Source of the DNA: Dallia pectoralis
Lineage: Eukaryota; Chordata; Actinopteri; Esociformes; Umbridae
DNA: 64,000 nt
Assembly: GCA_029465975.1 (NCBI GenBank)
Contig: CM055741.1
Coordinates: 6,909,903 to 6,973,902 of the forward strand
Direction of reading: 5' to 3'
Part shown: positions 1 through 12,000 of the stretch, piece by piece
Layout: every line of letters starts with the position of its first letter
Numbering within the stretch: position 1 is the first letter of the stretch
Translations under genes and position numbers: made by a program
The notes under the pieces: model-generated
Database searches by the model: none
What the model was told of the DNA's origin: nothing
The model's input: only the letters and a program-made list of their open reading frames with translations

Positions 1-672
1 GTTTGATACAAGGCAATATAACACAACAGAGGGTGATTGATACAAGGCAATATAACACAACAGAGGGTGTTTGATACAAGGCAATATAACACAACAGAGG
101 GTGTTTGATACAAGGCAATATAACACAACAGAGGGTGATTGATACAAGGCAATATAACACAACAGAGGGTGATTGATACAAGGCAATATAACACAACAGA
201 GGGTGATTGATACAAGGCAATATAACACAACAGAGGGTGATTGATACAAGGCAATATAACACAACAGAGGGTGATTGATACAAGGCAATATAACACAACA
301 GAGGGTGATTGATACAAGGCAATATAACACAACAGAGGGTGATTGATACAAGGCAATATAACACAACAGAGGGTGATTGATACAAGGCAATATAACACAA
401 CAGAGGGTGATTGATACAAGGCAATATAACACAACAGAGGGTGATTGATACAAGGCAATATAACACAACAGAGGGTGATTGATACAAGGCAATATAACAC
501 AACAGAGGGTGATTGATACAAGGCAATATAACACAACAGAGGGTGATTGATACAAGGCAATATAACACAACAGAGGGTGATTGATACAAGGCAATATAAC
601 ACAACAGAGGGTGATTGATACAAGGCAATATAACACAACAGAGGGTGATTGATACAAGGCAATACAACACAG
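1..672. repeat. 34-bp minisatellite, about 20 copies
   Basis: A 34-bp unit (core GATACAAGGCAATATAACAC) is repeated head-to-tail from the first base of the window, so the array may extend further left. Copies are nearly identical; the main variant is the first base of the unit (A or T). The last copy decays at about 648-672. No coding potential is seen. It may lie in an upstream intron of hook2, because only the last hook2 exons are in the window, but that is inference. Confidence 0.95.
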
Positions 673-1917
673 CTAAGAGTTGTTCTTCACGCTGACAGGC
701 TGTGAAGTGGCTGAAGAAAGCACTTAGACGTGGTATATTGACAAGAAACCACGAAAACCTCTCAGATGCCTGGTCTGTCTTGTCTTTGTGCATCTCGCTC
801 CGTACACATCGATCCGTTTCTATGTCTGCCTGTGGTGTTGGTTTGGCTTCTGTCTCCATATAACCAGACCAACAGGTCCTGGCCTCAGTTCATAGGAAAT
901 CCTGTACAGGCTGTTCCGAGAGAAGGCTGGGTTGGGTGTGTGAGAAAGGAAGTGGTACGTGTGTGCTTGTGCGTGCACGTGTGCGTGTGTGTAAAGAAAG
1001 GAGTGCCCAGCAAGCAGGACATTCAGACACTCACGTGAACAGACAGACACACACACTCACACACACACTCACACACACACACACACATAGGTGTGCCTAC
1101 TGGACCAGTTATAGACTTGGGCTGGGACATGGGTACAACAAATACAGGACTGGTCCGAGGCTGGCAACGTGTGTGTGTGTGTGTGTGTGTGGGCAGGGTT
1201 GGGTAGATTAATTCAAATGTAATCCGTAACAGAAACAAGTTGCGTGTCAAAATAATTGCAATCGGTAATGTAACTTTTGGATGACTCAAATGCAGTAATG
1301 CAATTCGATTACGTCGGATTAATTTGAGATTACTTTCCAAAATTAAGAAACACTACAAGACAAATAAGAATATAGCCCACCTATTGCCGGATTAATCGAC
1401 CTAGCCGCTAGCTGTCGGCTCGTCAGGTGAGGAACTGTGCTCTGTAACGCGTTGACAGGCGCTGCTTTAAAATGTGATGAGCTTGTGGTAAAAAAAAACA
1501 GAACTTGACGTGATTTTCAACTCTTCACATCCCAATTGGTCAAAAATGTAATATTCTATTTGATTGGCAACTCAGGCCCCGCCCCATTAGAGCATCTCCC
1601 AGCAGATACATTTCTATCGTGGAATTATTTTGAGCCAGAAGGAACCCAGTCTCTGACCTTTTATCTCTATTGAGTTTACCGGCGTCCAGGAGGCCACATA
1701 TTGTCACCGGAGAAGACAGAGGCAGGGCAGCGAAAAACAGATCACTAACCCGACAAACCCGAACCTGGGAAAATCCTCAAATACGTCTCTGCCCTTTGGC
1801 ATTCTCAGACACAAGTGGGGCAGTAGTTCACTTCACGGTTCTACATTTTATTTTGACTGTCATCAGGTTTGTTAGGCATTCTTGTGTTTAGCATCAGCGA
1901 TCTATTCTCTTTTTGGA
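673..1917. other. No gene seen; CA/GT microsatellites and a possible transposon fragment
   Basis: Mostly unassigned sequence. There are GT-rich tracts at about 957-992 and 1169-1190 and a CA-rich tract at about 1045-1088; their short open frames on both strands are by-products of dinucleotide repetition. From about 1194 to 1350, a segment beginning CAGGGTTGGGTAG with repeated GTAAT motifs resembles the end of a fish hAT-like repeat, but no partner end or target duplication was found. Nothing else is supportable. Confidence 0.5.
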
Positions 1918-2255
1918 AAAAAAATATTCCTCCACTGTCTCTCCTCACCTCCACCTTCTCTTGTTCCTCCACTGTCTCTCCTCACCTCCACCTTCTCTTG
2001 TTCCTCCATTGTCTCTCCTCACCTCCATCTTCTCCTATTCCTCCACTGTCTCTCCTCTCACCTCCACCTTCTCCTCCACTGTCTCTCCTCTCACCTCCAT
2101 CTTCTCCTACTCCTTCACTGTCTCTCCTCTCACCTCCACCTTCTCCTCCACTGTCTCTCCTCTCACCTCCACCTTCTCTTGTTCCTTCACTGTCTCTCCT
2201 CACCTCCACCTTCTCTTGTTCCTCCACTGTCTCTCCTCTCTCCTCTCACCTCCCA
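1918..2255. repeat. CT-rich minisatellite (33-37-bp units)
   Basis: Tandem copies of a pyrimidine-only unit built on CTGTCTCTCCTCACCTCCAC, with length variants from the presence or absence of a TTGTTC block. All three forward frames stay open for more than 130 codons because the strand is almost purely pyrimidine (Ser/Pro/Leu/His-rich translation). This is not evidence of a gene. Confidence 0.9.
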
Positions 2256-4273
2256 CTCTCTGTTTTATCCCCACCTACTTCTCCTCCAGTCTCCTACCTA
2301 CATCTCTCTTTGTGAGCCAGAATCCTATCCAATAATATAGGTACATTTCTTTGTGAAACCTTGTTTTGTCAAAACTAAGTTAAAACGTATTTGTCAGAGG
2401 AGAATAATAATTCAGCTGTAAAATGTAAACCTATTAATTCAACTAACTAAGTACCACTTGTTGATCAATGAACATGTTTACTTTGATGCTTGACATTTCA
2501 TCCACATCTACACTTCTTGCTAACTCTCTTTGGTGACCTTTAACACAGGAGGAACGGTGGCCGTGAGAACGAAGGCGAAACGACAAAACTGAGAAGAGAC
2601 TTGACCCTGACGCTAATGTGCCACGGCTCAGCTCAACTCTGCCCTCTAGTGGCCAGCTCACAAGGCCTCTTACAGTAATCCACCACGTCAAACCGCCTGA
2701 TTAAAATCAGCTGATGAAGAGATTCCTGACAGAACTGTTGTGTGTTCCAACGCAATGTTTGGTACAAAACTGCTGAGAAAACAACCTTGAATAGAAATGA
2801 AGTCGTTAAAATGGTTATGTTCACCTAAAAGGGCAATGGTTTCTATTTCTCTATAGTGTTGACGGTAACAATATCAACAGTGGCACCAGGGAAAGTGGCG
2901 GTTGTTGTTTTGCTATTTGACATATGACTGTATTATCTCCAGTGTGTTCTGTCGACTCTAGTCAGTGGATGTGTCTGTAGGAGGATGGTTTCACAACACA
3001 TGCGCACACCCGTTCTCAAGGCTAACTGGAATTGACGCCGGGCGTTTTTAGAGTTGTTATCGGACGTACATGCATGCGCACGCACACACACACACACACA
3101 CACCTTTTATATGAGAGGGCGTTTTGGTGACCGATGAGTTTTCTTATTCAGAAGCCCTAACCATAAAACATGCAGTAACCCTAATCTTATGCTTCACTAC
3201 GTGCCCAAACACCAACTCCCATCCTGTAACACCTGACCAAATGATATCCCAATCTTCACTTTGACTCCAAGCCAAAGACACAAGAAAAAGCTCCTTACTT
3301 TTCCAGTTTGGACTTAGACAACGGTCCTAAACAAGACCTGAAGTGTTGAGTGTTGCGTACACAAACCTACACTCACTTCACTGGAGCAACAGACTATACA
3401 ATGAGGTCATTTGTTGACGTACATGTAACAATGCTGTATCTTCCGCCAACTCTCACACCTACAATATTTTTCTGATGCATTTTCTCTGGTCTTTACCAGT
3501 ATAGCAAGACAGACACACAGACACAAACACACAAACACACAGACAGACATGCACGCACACAAACACAAATCTGCTGTGCCGTTGGGTTCTCACTCTCCCT
3601 CCCTGAAAAAATAAAGACTTTTAGACGAGACGACGACAGCGGCAGGAAAAGTTTATTTTCTTTCATCCCACCATTTTCTCTCAGTCTCACTTTCCATCCG
3701 TCTCTTCTGTCTCAAGCGTTTTTCTCACAGCCTCTAGAGAAAGTGCATCTAGGGCCAAGAGCACACAGGCATAACCGCACACACAGACAAGTGTCTAGTC
3801 ACGATCAAAGGCTTCCCAACATGAACTTCAAAGCGGTCTAAAGCGTGTGCAGTCATATGTTGGTCAGTAGACAGATCTTACGCAGAGATCTTCGAGACGG
3901 CCCCAAGCCAGCGCTGTAACGATCGATTTTTCAAAAACACTGAAGAATTCTCTGAAAGTCTTGTGCGGTCATCGCCTGCTGACGGAAACTCAACCACAAC
4001 CACAGTTTCTAATTACATACCTACGCATCCGATCACACGATTAGACACGCATGCTCACGCACGCGCAGACACGCACGCTCACGCGCGCACACAAGCTCAC
4101 AACAAACCCACAGTGAAATCAGCTTGATCTTTGATCAAACCAATCAGTCGAAGTTGACCAGGGAAAATGTATCGGTTAAATACCAGAACCAGATGCTAGA
4201 GATGGTGAAGATGTTGTATTTTTTACGGACCTCATTGGGTTCAAGCCATGGGTTCCATTGGAAATCATGAAGT
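2256..4273. other. No gene seen
   Basis: About 2 kb of non-coding sequence with a short CA tract at about 3079-3103, a mixed CA tract at 3510-3565 and CA/CG-alternating stretches at 4030-4090. No exon with convincing splice sites and protein similarity was recognised on either strand. It is probably intronic to hook2 or intergenic. Confidence 0.5.
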
Positions 4274-5695
4274 CCTCTGTAGACCACCAGGACTTATCAG
4301 GTCATATTTCAGTCTATATATGCAGATATAAACAGCAGGCCTCTGTAGACCACCAGGACTTATCAGGTCATATTTCAGTCTATATATGCAGATATAAACA
4401 GCAGGCCTCTGTAGACCACCAGGACTTATCAGGTCATATTTCAGTCTATATATGCAGATATAAACAGCAGGCCTCTGTAGACCACCAGGACTTATCAGGT
4501 CATATTTCAGTCTATATATGCAGATATAAACAGCAGGCCTCTGTAGACCACCAGGACTTATCAGGTCATATTTCAGTCTATATATGCAGATATAAACAGC
4601 AGGCCTCTGTAGACCACCAGGACTTATCAGGTCATATTTCAGTCTATATATGCAGATATAAACAGCAGGCCTCTGTAGACCACCAGGACTTATCAGGTCA
4701 TATTTCAGTCTATATATGCAGATATAAACAGCAGGCCTCTGTAGACCACCAGGACTTATCAGGTCATATTTCAGACTATATATGCAGATATAAACAGCAG
4801 GCCTCTGTAGACCACCAGGACTTATCAGGTCATATTTCAGTCTATATATGCAGATATAAACAGCAGGCCTCTGTAGACCACCAGGACTTATCAGGTCATA
4901 TTTCAGTCTATATATGCAGATATAAACAGCAGGCCTCTGTAGACCACCAGGACTTATCAGGTCATATTTCAGTCTATATATGCAGATATAAACAGCAGGC
5001 CTCTGTAGACCACCAGGACTTATCAGGTCATATTTCAGTCTATATATGCAGATATAAACAGCAGGCCTCTGTAGACCACCAGGACTTATCAGGTCATATT
5101 TCAGACTATATATGCAGATATAAACAGCAGGCCTCTGTAGACCACCAGGACTTATCAGGTCATATTTCAGTCTATATATGCAGATATAAACAGCAGGCCT
5201 CTGTAGACCACCAGGACTTATCAGGTCATATTTCAGTCTATATATGCAGATATAAACAGCAGGCCTCTGTAGACCACCAGGACTTATCAGGTCATATTTC
5301 AGTCTATATATGCAGATATAAACAGCAGGCCTCTGTAGACCACCAGGACTTATCAGGTCATATTTCAGTCTATATATGCAGATATAAACAGCAGGCCTCT
5401 GTAGACCACCAGGACTTATCAGGTCATATTTCAGACTATATATGCAGATATAAACAGCAGGCCTCTGTAGACCACCAGGACTTATCAGGTCATATTTCAG
5501 ACTATATATGCAGATATAAACAGCAGGCCTCTGTAGACCACCAGGACTTATCAGGTCATATTTCAGTCTATATATGCAGATATAAACAGCAGGCCTCTGT
5601 AGACCACCAGGACTTATCAGGTCATATTTCAGATCATATATGCAGATATAAACAGCAGGCCTATGTAGACCACCAGGACTTATCAGGTCATATTA
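4274..5695. repeat. 66-bp minisatellite, 21 full copies plus a partial
   Basis: Copies spaced exactly 66 bp run from 4274 to 5660, followed by a partial copy. Because 66 is a multiple of 3 and the unit has no stop in one frame, a 486-codon open frame results, with a 22-residue periodic translation. Copies differ mainly at one base (CAGTCTAT or CAGACTAT). The A variant is at copies 8, 13, 18 and 19, which suggests a five-unit (330-bp) higher-order step. No splice sites or protein similarity support coding. Confidence 0.95.
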
Positions 5696-6487
5696 GACAC
5701 TGTTGGTCTGGTGTATAAGATTCGTCGTTCTATTTAGAGAGAGATCAAGAGCACCATAGTCCGTCTCATGACTTTTTCCCATCAACATTTTGCTTGGTGG
5801 TGCCGTCCCAGCTGACATTTTTGTGATTTTGTTACACGATCATTTGTCATAATCAGAACTATGTCAGAATGGCCCATAGGGCACAACACCGGTTGTTGTG
5901 TATGTTTTCCAGTGCTGACCTATTGGTCTGTCCCCATGGCTACCAGACCGGGAGGATACCACACTGAATGTGTCCAGGTCAGCAGTATAATGGCCACCGC
6001 AACGGGGTCTTTATTGTCTGTATCACCCTGAACAACAGCCCCCCCACCCCACCCACAGCCCTACATCCCCGAGAGTTAGACAGAGGACAGGGAGAGAGAC
6101 AGAGGGAGAGAGGGGGAGAGAGACAGAGGAGGGAGAACGACAACATCTGTCTGGCTGTGCATATCAGGGTCAATATTGTTCACAACCAGGTTTGGTTAGA
6201 AGTCAGTTTACCACGGCTGCCAATTTGTCCGTTGGCGCGACTGCCTGATGGTTTTGTCCAACAATTTGTTTCGTTAACGGTTGGTCAATGGCCGTGTACG
6301 GTTGCTGGGTTTAGAGGGATGCGGTTTGATGATGACTACTGAGGAGGAAAGTGCTTCCTGTGACGAAACGACAGGTGTACGAGAGGTGAGTCTTCGCGGG
6401 GAATTCATTACATTAAGTAATGACATCATCGGCGATTTATCAAAAGGCAAAGGTGTCAACGCTAAATACTGAAATGGGAGATTGTAA
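5696..6487. other. No gene seen
   Basis: Unique sequence between two arrays, with a purine-rich GAGAGACAG tract at about 6090-6135. Short open frames are present on both strands, but none shows family similarity or paired splice signals. Confidence 0.5.
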
Positions 6488-7950
6488 TGTTTATTAGTGT
6501 TTGTATTATACATACATGTATACTATTGTATGTGTTATACATACATGTATATTATGTATATTACTGTATGTGTTATACATGTATATTATGTATTATACAT
6601 GTATATTATTGTATGTGTGATACATGTATATTATGTATATTACTGTATGTGTGATACATGTATATTATGTATATTACTGTATGTGTGATACATGTATATT
6701 ATGTATTATACATGTATATTATGTATATTATTGTATGTGTGACACATGTATATTATGTATATTACTGTATGTGTGATACATGTATATTATGTATATTACT
6801 GTATGTGTGATACATGTATATTATGTATTATACATGTATATTATGTATATTATTGTATGTGTGACACATGTATATTATGTATATTACTGAATGTGTTATA
6901 CATGTATATTATGTATTATACATGTATATTATTGTATGTGTGACACATGTATATTATGTATATTACTGTATGTGTTATACATGTATATTATGTATTATAC
7001 ATGTATATTATGTATATTATTGTATGTGTGACACATGTATATTATGTATATTACTGTATGTGTTATACATGTATATTATGTATTATACATGTATATTATT
7101 GTATGTGTGACACATGTATATTATGTATATTACTGTATGTGTTATACATGTATATTATGTATTATACATGTATATTATGTATATTATTGTATGTGTGACA
7201 CATGTATATTATGTATATTACTGTATGTGTTATACATGTATATTATGTATTATACATGTATATTATGTATATTATTGTATGTGTGACACATGTATATTAT
7301 GTATATTACTGAATGTGTTATACATGTATATTATGTATTATACATGTATATTATTGTATGTGTGACACATGTATATTATGTATATTACTGTATGTGTTAT
7401 ACATGTATATTATGTATTATACATGTATATTATGTATATTATTGTATGTGTGACACATGTATATTATGTATATTACTGTATGTGTTATACATGTATATTA
7501 TGTATTATACATGTATATTATGTATATTATTGTATGTGTGACACATGTATATTATGTATATTACTGTATGTGTGATACATGTATATTATGTATTATACAT
7601 GTATATTATGTATATTATTGTATGTGTGATACATGTATATTATGTATATTACTGTATGTGTTATACATGTATATTATGTATTATACATGTATATTATGTA
7701 TATTATTGTATGTGTGACACATGTATATTATGTATATTACTGTATGTGTGATACATGTATATTATGTATTATACATGTATATTATGTATATTATTGTATG
7801 TGTGACACATGTATATTATGTATATTACTGTATGTGTGATACATGTATATTATGTATATTATTGTATGTGTGATACATGTATATTATTGTATGTATTATA
7901 CATACATGTATATTATTGCATGTGTTATACATCTATATTATTGTATGTAT
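6488..7950. repeat. AT-rich higher-order minisatellite (79/88-bp super-units)
   Basis: About 1.46 kb built from TACATGTATATTATGTA-type blocks joined as TATTACTGTATGTGTGA and TATTATTGTATGTGTGA. Repeated start points are spaced 79 or 88 bp apart, showing a higher-order structure. TACATGTA is its own reverse complement, so the array is rich in short palindromes. It ends 11 bp before the acceptor of the penultimate hook2 exon, so it fills the 3' end of that intron. Confidence 0.95.
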
Positions 7951-7961
7951 TGACTCTGCAG

Positions 7962-8264
7962 GACTCACATGAGCAACTCGGGTCCAAACCCGACCAGGAT
8001 GACAAGCTGATTGTTACGGCCTGGTACAGTATGGTGAGTATGGAACTATGGCAACGTCCTAAATGGCGACCTATACTGAGGAGACATGATGATGATGATT
8101 ATTCATGCCCTCAACAGTGTGTGGCCCTTCAGGAGCAGGAGCGGAGGCCCTCAGGGTGCCCCTCCAGAACTCCGGACCAAGCGCAGTCTTTCCTGGCTCA
8201 GCAGAGGCAGTACACCCAGTCCAGGAGCAGGAAGGGTCTCTCTCCCAACCACAAGCCCAAATAA
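7962..8264 (+). CDS. hook2: Hook microtubule-tethering protein 2, last two coding exons (partial)
   Basis: Two exons encode the C-terminus of a Hook-family protein: 7962-8033 (acceptor CTCTGCAG, donor ATG|GTGAGT) and 8118-8264 (acceptor CAACAG, stop TAA 8262-8264). They read through residues DDKLIVTAWYSM and then VALQEQ and AQSFLAQQRQ, matching the conserved Hook tail (KLIV-AWY-M, -ALQ- and SFL--QR). Hook proteins link dynein and cargo to microtubules, and this C-terminal region is the cargo/adaptor-binding end. HOOK2 is chosen over HOOK1/3 from the VTAWYSM and AQSFLAQQR wording and because best2 and get3 follow, as in human 19p13. Upstream exons were not recognised in 1-7961 and may lie outside the window. 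A tandem array abuts the first acceptor. Confidence 0.85.
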   Translation, partial: DSHEQLGSKPDQDDKLIVTAWYSMVSMELWQRPKWRPILRRHDDDDYSCPQQCVALQEQERRPSGCPSRTPDQAQSFLAQQRQYTQSRSRKGLSPNHKPK

Positions 8265-8712
8265 TAGCAGCCGACTCTGGGCAGAGACAAAACGTTTAGA
8301 AGTAGATGTTGGAAAAGCTGAAGTCATAATTATGTTGACCTTGGCTCCCTCTGCTGGTCAAAACCAGTGTTTGCATTTCTAATGCTGATGCACGTTATAA
8401 AAGAAAGGCTAATATCAACGTCTTAGATTTAATTTTCTTCATACAGGTGGCGGTTTCAAATATTTCTAGAAGGCTATTATGCTGTTAAGCAAGAGAACTG
8501 CAACTAATGTATTTGTAACGTTTTATTTCAATTACAAGTGTAAAAAATCATCTGTCGAATCTATAACTTCATAGTGTAACTTGATTATAACATAATTGAA
8601 ATCAAGGTGTGCTGTAATCAACAATGACACTGACATTTCTTGTTCAACTTGTCGACGTGTGCTCTGTCGGATTCAGGCTGGGTGTTTGTAAAAGCACTGT
8701 GTGACAACTTTG

Positions 8713-8718
8713 AATAAA
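8713..8718 (+). promoter_or_regulatory. Likely hook2 polyadenylation signal
   Basis: AATAAA lies about 450 bp after the hook2 stop codon and before the oppositely oriented best2 stop. Nothing else is recognised in the stretch 8265-9045, which should hold the hook2 and best2 3' untranslated regions. Confidence 0.5.
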
Positions 8719-9045
8719 AAGGGCTTTATAAAATATATTTGAGTAATTGATTGATTTGTTCATCGTTGTCACACGTGCCCAGATAACTGAAGCCCAGTGT
8801 GGACTATTGACCAACTTCAACCAACCTGTATGAACTACAGGTAGTAGCGGGTACATCGAACTACCATTACACTCACAGAGATTATCTGTATTATGACCAG
8901 ACTAGTCAGGATTAACTCCACCCACTTGATACCTAGCGATGCTCGTGTCTTCGTTAGCCAATCACGCAAACGTATCGTGTCCAGTCTTCTCTCCTCGCTC
9001 GCGGTCTTCATCTTAAACCGTATCCTATTCCCTGACGCTCCCTGA

Positions 9046-12000
9046 CTACTTCCGACTGAAACACGGCGACCCTGCTGGTGACCGAGGCGATTGGCACTCG
9101 GATCCCACGCTGACGCTCCGATGCCGCCGCGGTTCGTGGCCGTGGGAAGGAACGGCGAGGAGGAACATCTTGGCGCCGCCGACGGGAGGTCTGGGAATCG
9201 TCACGCCCTGATCTGTGATCGGTTCGGAAATGAAGAGATCGTGGCCGGGACGGGCTTGGGTGACGATGGGGCCCGGGGGGCCAGCGGGGGGCGTTGAGGC
9301 TGCTCCGGATGTCTTATCCTGGGGTTGTCTGCCGGACGTCTGGCCGATGTCTCTGGACGGCTGGAGCGGTGGGGGGAGCAGGAACACGGAAGTTTGGATA
9401 TCCCTCCCAGTGGCGTCCGTCGAATCTCCCGCCTTCTCTTCCTCTGACCTGTCGTCGTCCTCTTCATCTTCGCCATCCTCCAATTTCTCCGTCAGTTCTC
9501 CCCGGCTGTGGAGGGCATCCGCGCGCCTCTCCAACCCGACCCCAAACTGCACCTCGATGAGCGGTGTCCTGGCGCTGACCCCCCCGGCACTACATACCGT
9601 ACTCTGTGTATCCAAACCCAGAACAGAAGGCAGAGAACCCCCGGGGAGACCCAAAGCCTTCCCCCCGTCTTCGTCCTCGCCCTCTTCGTCGCTGAACGAG
9701 TGGGGATAAATCCCGGAGGGGCGCCGAAACCTCTGGAGCTGGGCGGAGGTTCGGCGTAGGGCCCCGCCCATGAACCCGGTAGGGGACGGCGCGGTGGAGA
9801 GGAGGCGGTTGAACAGGGCGAGGTTCGGATGACGGCCCACCCCCTCGGACTCGGCGTTCTCGGAGATGCCGGCCAGCGGCGCGAAGTGCATCTCCTCTTT
9901 GGGGATCCTGGAGTGGATGAAATCGAATTCACTACCAAACACTGCGAACGCTCTATCGGTCCTTATCAGGGAACAGTTACAGGGTTAAAGACAGGAACGG
10001 TAGGACGGTTGACGAAATACGGGGTCCCGTGGACTCGCACATGACCCAGATATAGAAGGGGATTTTGGAATATCGTGACACTCACGCCATGTCGAACGTG
10101 GAGCCCTGGAAGGAGGGTTTGCGGAGCTTGAATAGCGTGGCGGTGGTGTAGGGCGGGCGAGGGTTGGAGTCGTTCCAGTAGCGGTCCTTTTCCATTACGG
10201 GCAAGTCTCCGTACATCTCGTCAACCGCCATCATAGAGACCTGATAGTAACGACACGAACAAACGTTTGCCCGGAAGAAATACCCCCCCCCCCTAAACAT
10301 GATCAATGCACACGCGCAATTAAACAGTTTAGATTGTAATGGAAAAGGTCGTGGTTCAATGTAAACCTGGAAGTTCCTGTCGATCAACCAGTTGGACTCA
10401 AAGTCGTCGTCGTCTTCGCCAAAGGGATTAATCAACTGCTCTGCAACCTGAAATGGTTAAAAACTGTTTTATAATTTATTTTCATTTCAGACACATTTAA
10501 TTAACCAGAAAAGGAAATAGCAATTGAAGTGTGATCACTGACTTGACCACGCCCTGACCTTGAGCCAGCCGGCATAGAAAAAGAACTGTAGCAGAGTGAA
10601 GACGGGAATGTAGAGGTCAAGGTCGTGACCCTGGTAGCCCTGGGAGGGGTCCAGGAACTGACGTCCTATCAGACACACGAAGAAGAAACTGTACACAGCC
10701 AGCGTCACCACCTATTGGGGAAGAGATTCAAGACCCAGGTGGAATTTTGTTGTAGGAATCCAACCTGACAGTGGAGATGCATTCTCTAATGACAGAACAC
10801 ACAAAACACACCCAAACACCCAAGGCAAGCACATTTTATTATAATCATGAAATAGTACAAAGGTATAATAAAAAGGACAAAGACACACCTAAGGCACACC
10901 CGGGCGAACTATAGACTCAACTGCACACACCCACGCCCACACCCACAGCCACAGCCAAACCACACCCATATTCACAACCAAACCACACCCATATTCACAG
11001 CCAAACCACGGCCATATTCACAGCCAAACCACGGCCATATTCACAGCCAAACCACGGCCATATTCACAGCCAAACCACGCCCATATTCACAGCTAAACCA
11101 CGCCCATATTCACAGCTAAACCACACCCATATTCACAGCTAAACCACACCCATATTCACAGCCAAACCACACCCATATTCACAGCTAAACCACACCCATA
11201 TTCACAGCTAAACCACACCCATATTCACAGCTAAACCACACCCATATTCACAGCCAAACCACACCCATATTCACAGCCAAACCACACCCATATTTGGAGC
11301 TAAACACACCTGAGTGTAGACCAGCGGCACACTGATCATGTCATAATGGAAAAGCATACTGCAGTTCCCTCTGAAACTATTCAGCTCCTGTGGACAAACA
11401 GACACGTGTTATAAACGCCATATTCATGTGTTAAAACACTTTTGTTCATAAACAAGACAAATAAATGTGGAACTAGCATTACATCCATCGGTTTGGATAT
11501 ATTCATAAATAAACTGGTTTCCACTCCGTACCTCCAGCACCAGTTTCAGGGTGCTGTCATCCTTGATTCGACCCTCAGAGCGAGCCAGGGCAGCCAGGTT
11601 GGTGAACCACACACAGGGCATCCAATACTTGTTATAGGGAGACTGGAGACTCTCAAACTTCTTCCTCTCCTCCCTGGTCATGAATCCTGGGGGTCACAAA
11701 TTCTTTGCAAACCTAAGTCTCGTTACAAGTGCGTTCAGGACTCATCCAAAGGTCCAGACCATCAACACGCATATTCTGTGTATGGGTCTGTATCATAGAC
11801 TGTATAAAGATAGGTCTGCATGTGCTGGAGTGTCTGGCAGATTTTATGTGCTATGGCTCAAATTTGGCTCAAGGTTATTTTGTAGGTTTCTTTGTGGCTT
11901 AACTTCTGAAATTGTGAAGTGCAGTTCTTCCTAGGCACACAATTACAGCAGTTCCTAAAAGGCCATAATTTGGCTGCATCTGAATCGCTCATGTACCCGC

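Noticed and set aside
1..672. CRISPR-like array
   Set aside because: The 34-bp units are contiguous with no unique spacers, and the genome is vertebrate; this is a minisatellite.
4258..5718. 486-codon open frame with 22-residue repeats as a repeat-protein gene
   Set aside because: It is fully explained by a 66-bp tandem repeat lacking stops; there is no homology, promoter or splice context.
8086..8382. 98- and 64-codon frames near the hook2 end
   Set aside because: Alternative frames over the last hook2 exon; only the frame ending at 8264 matches the Hook C-terminus.
9091..9759. Several plus-strand open frames of 60-164 codons
   Set aside because: Shadows of the GC-rich best2 last exon on the minus strand.
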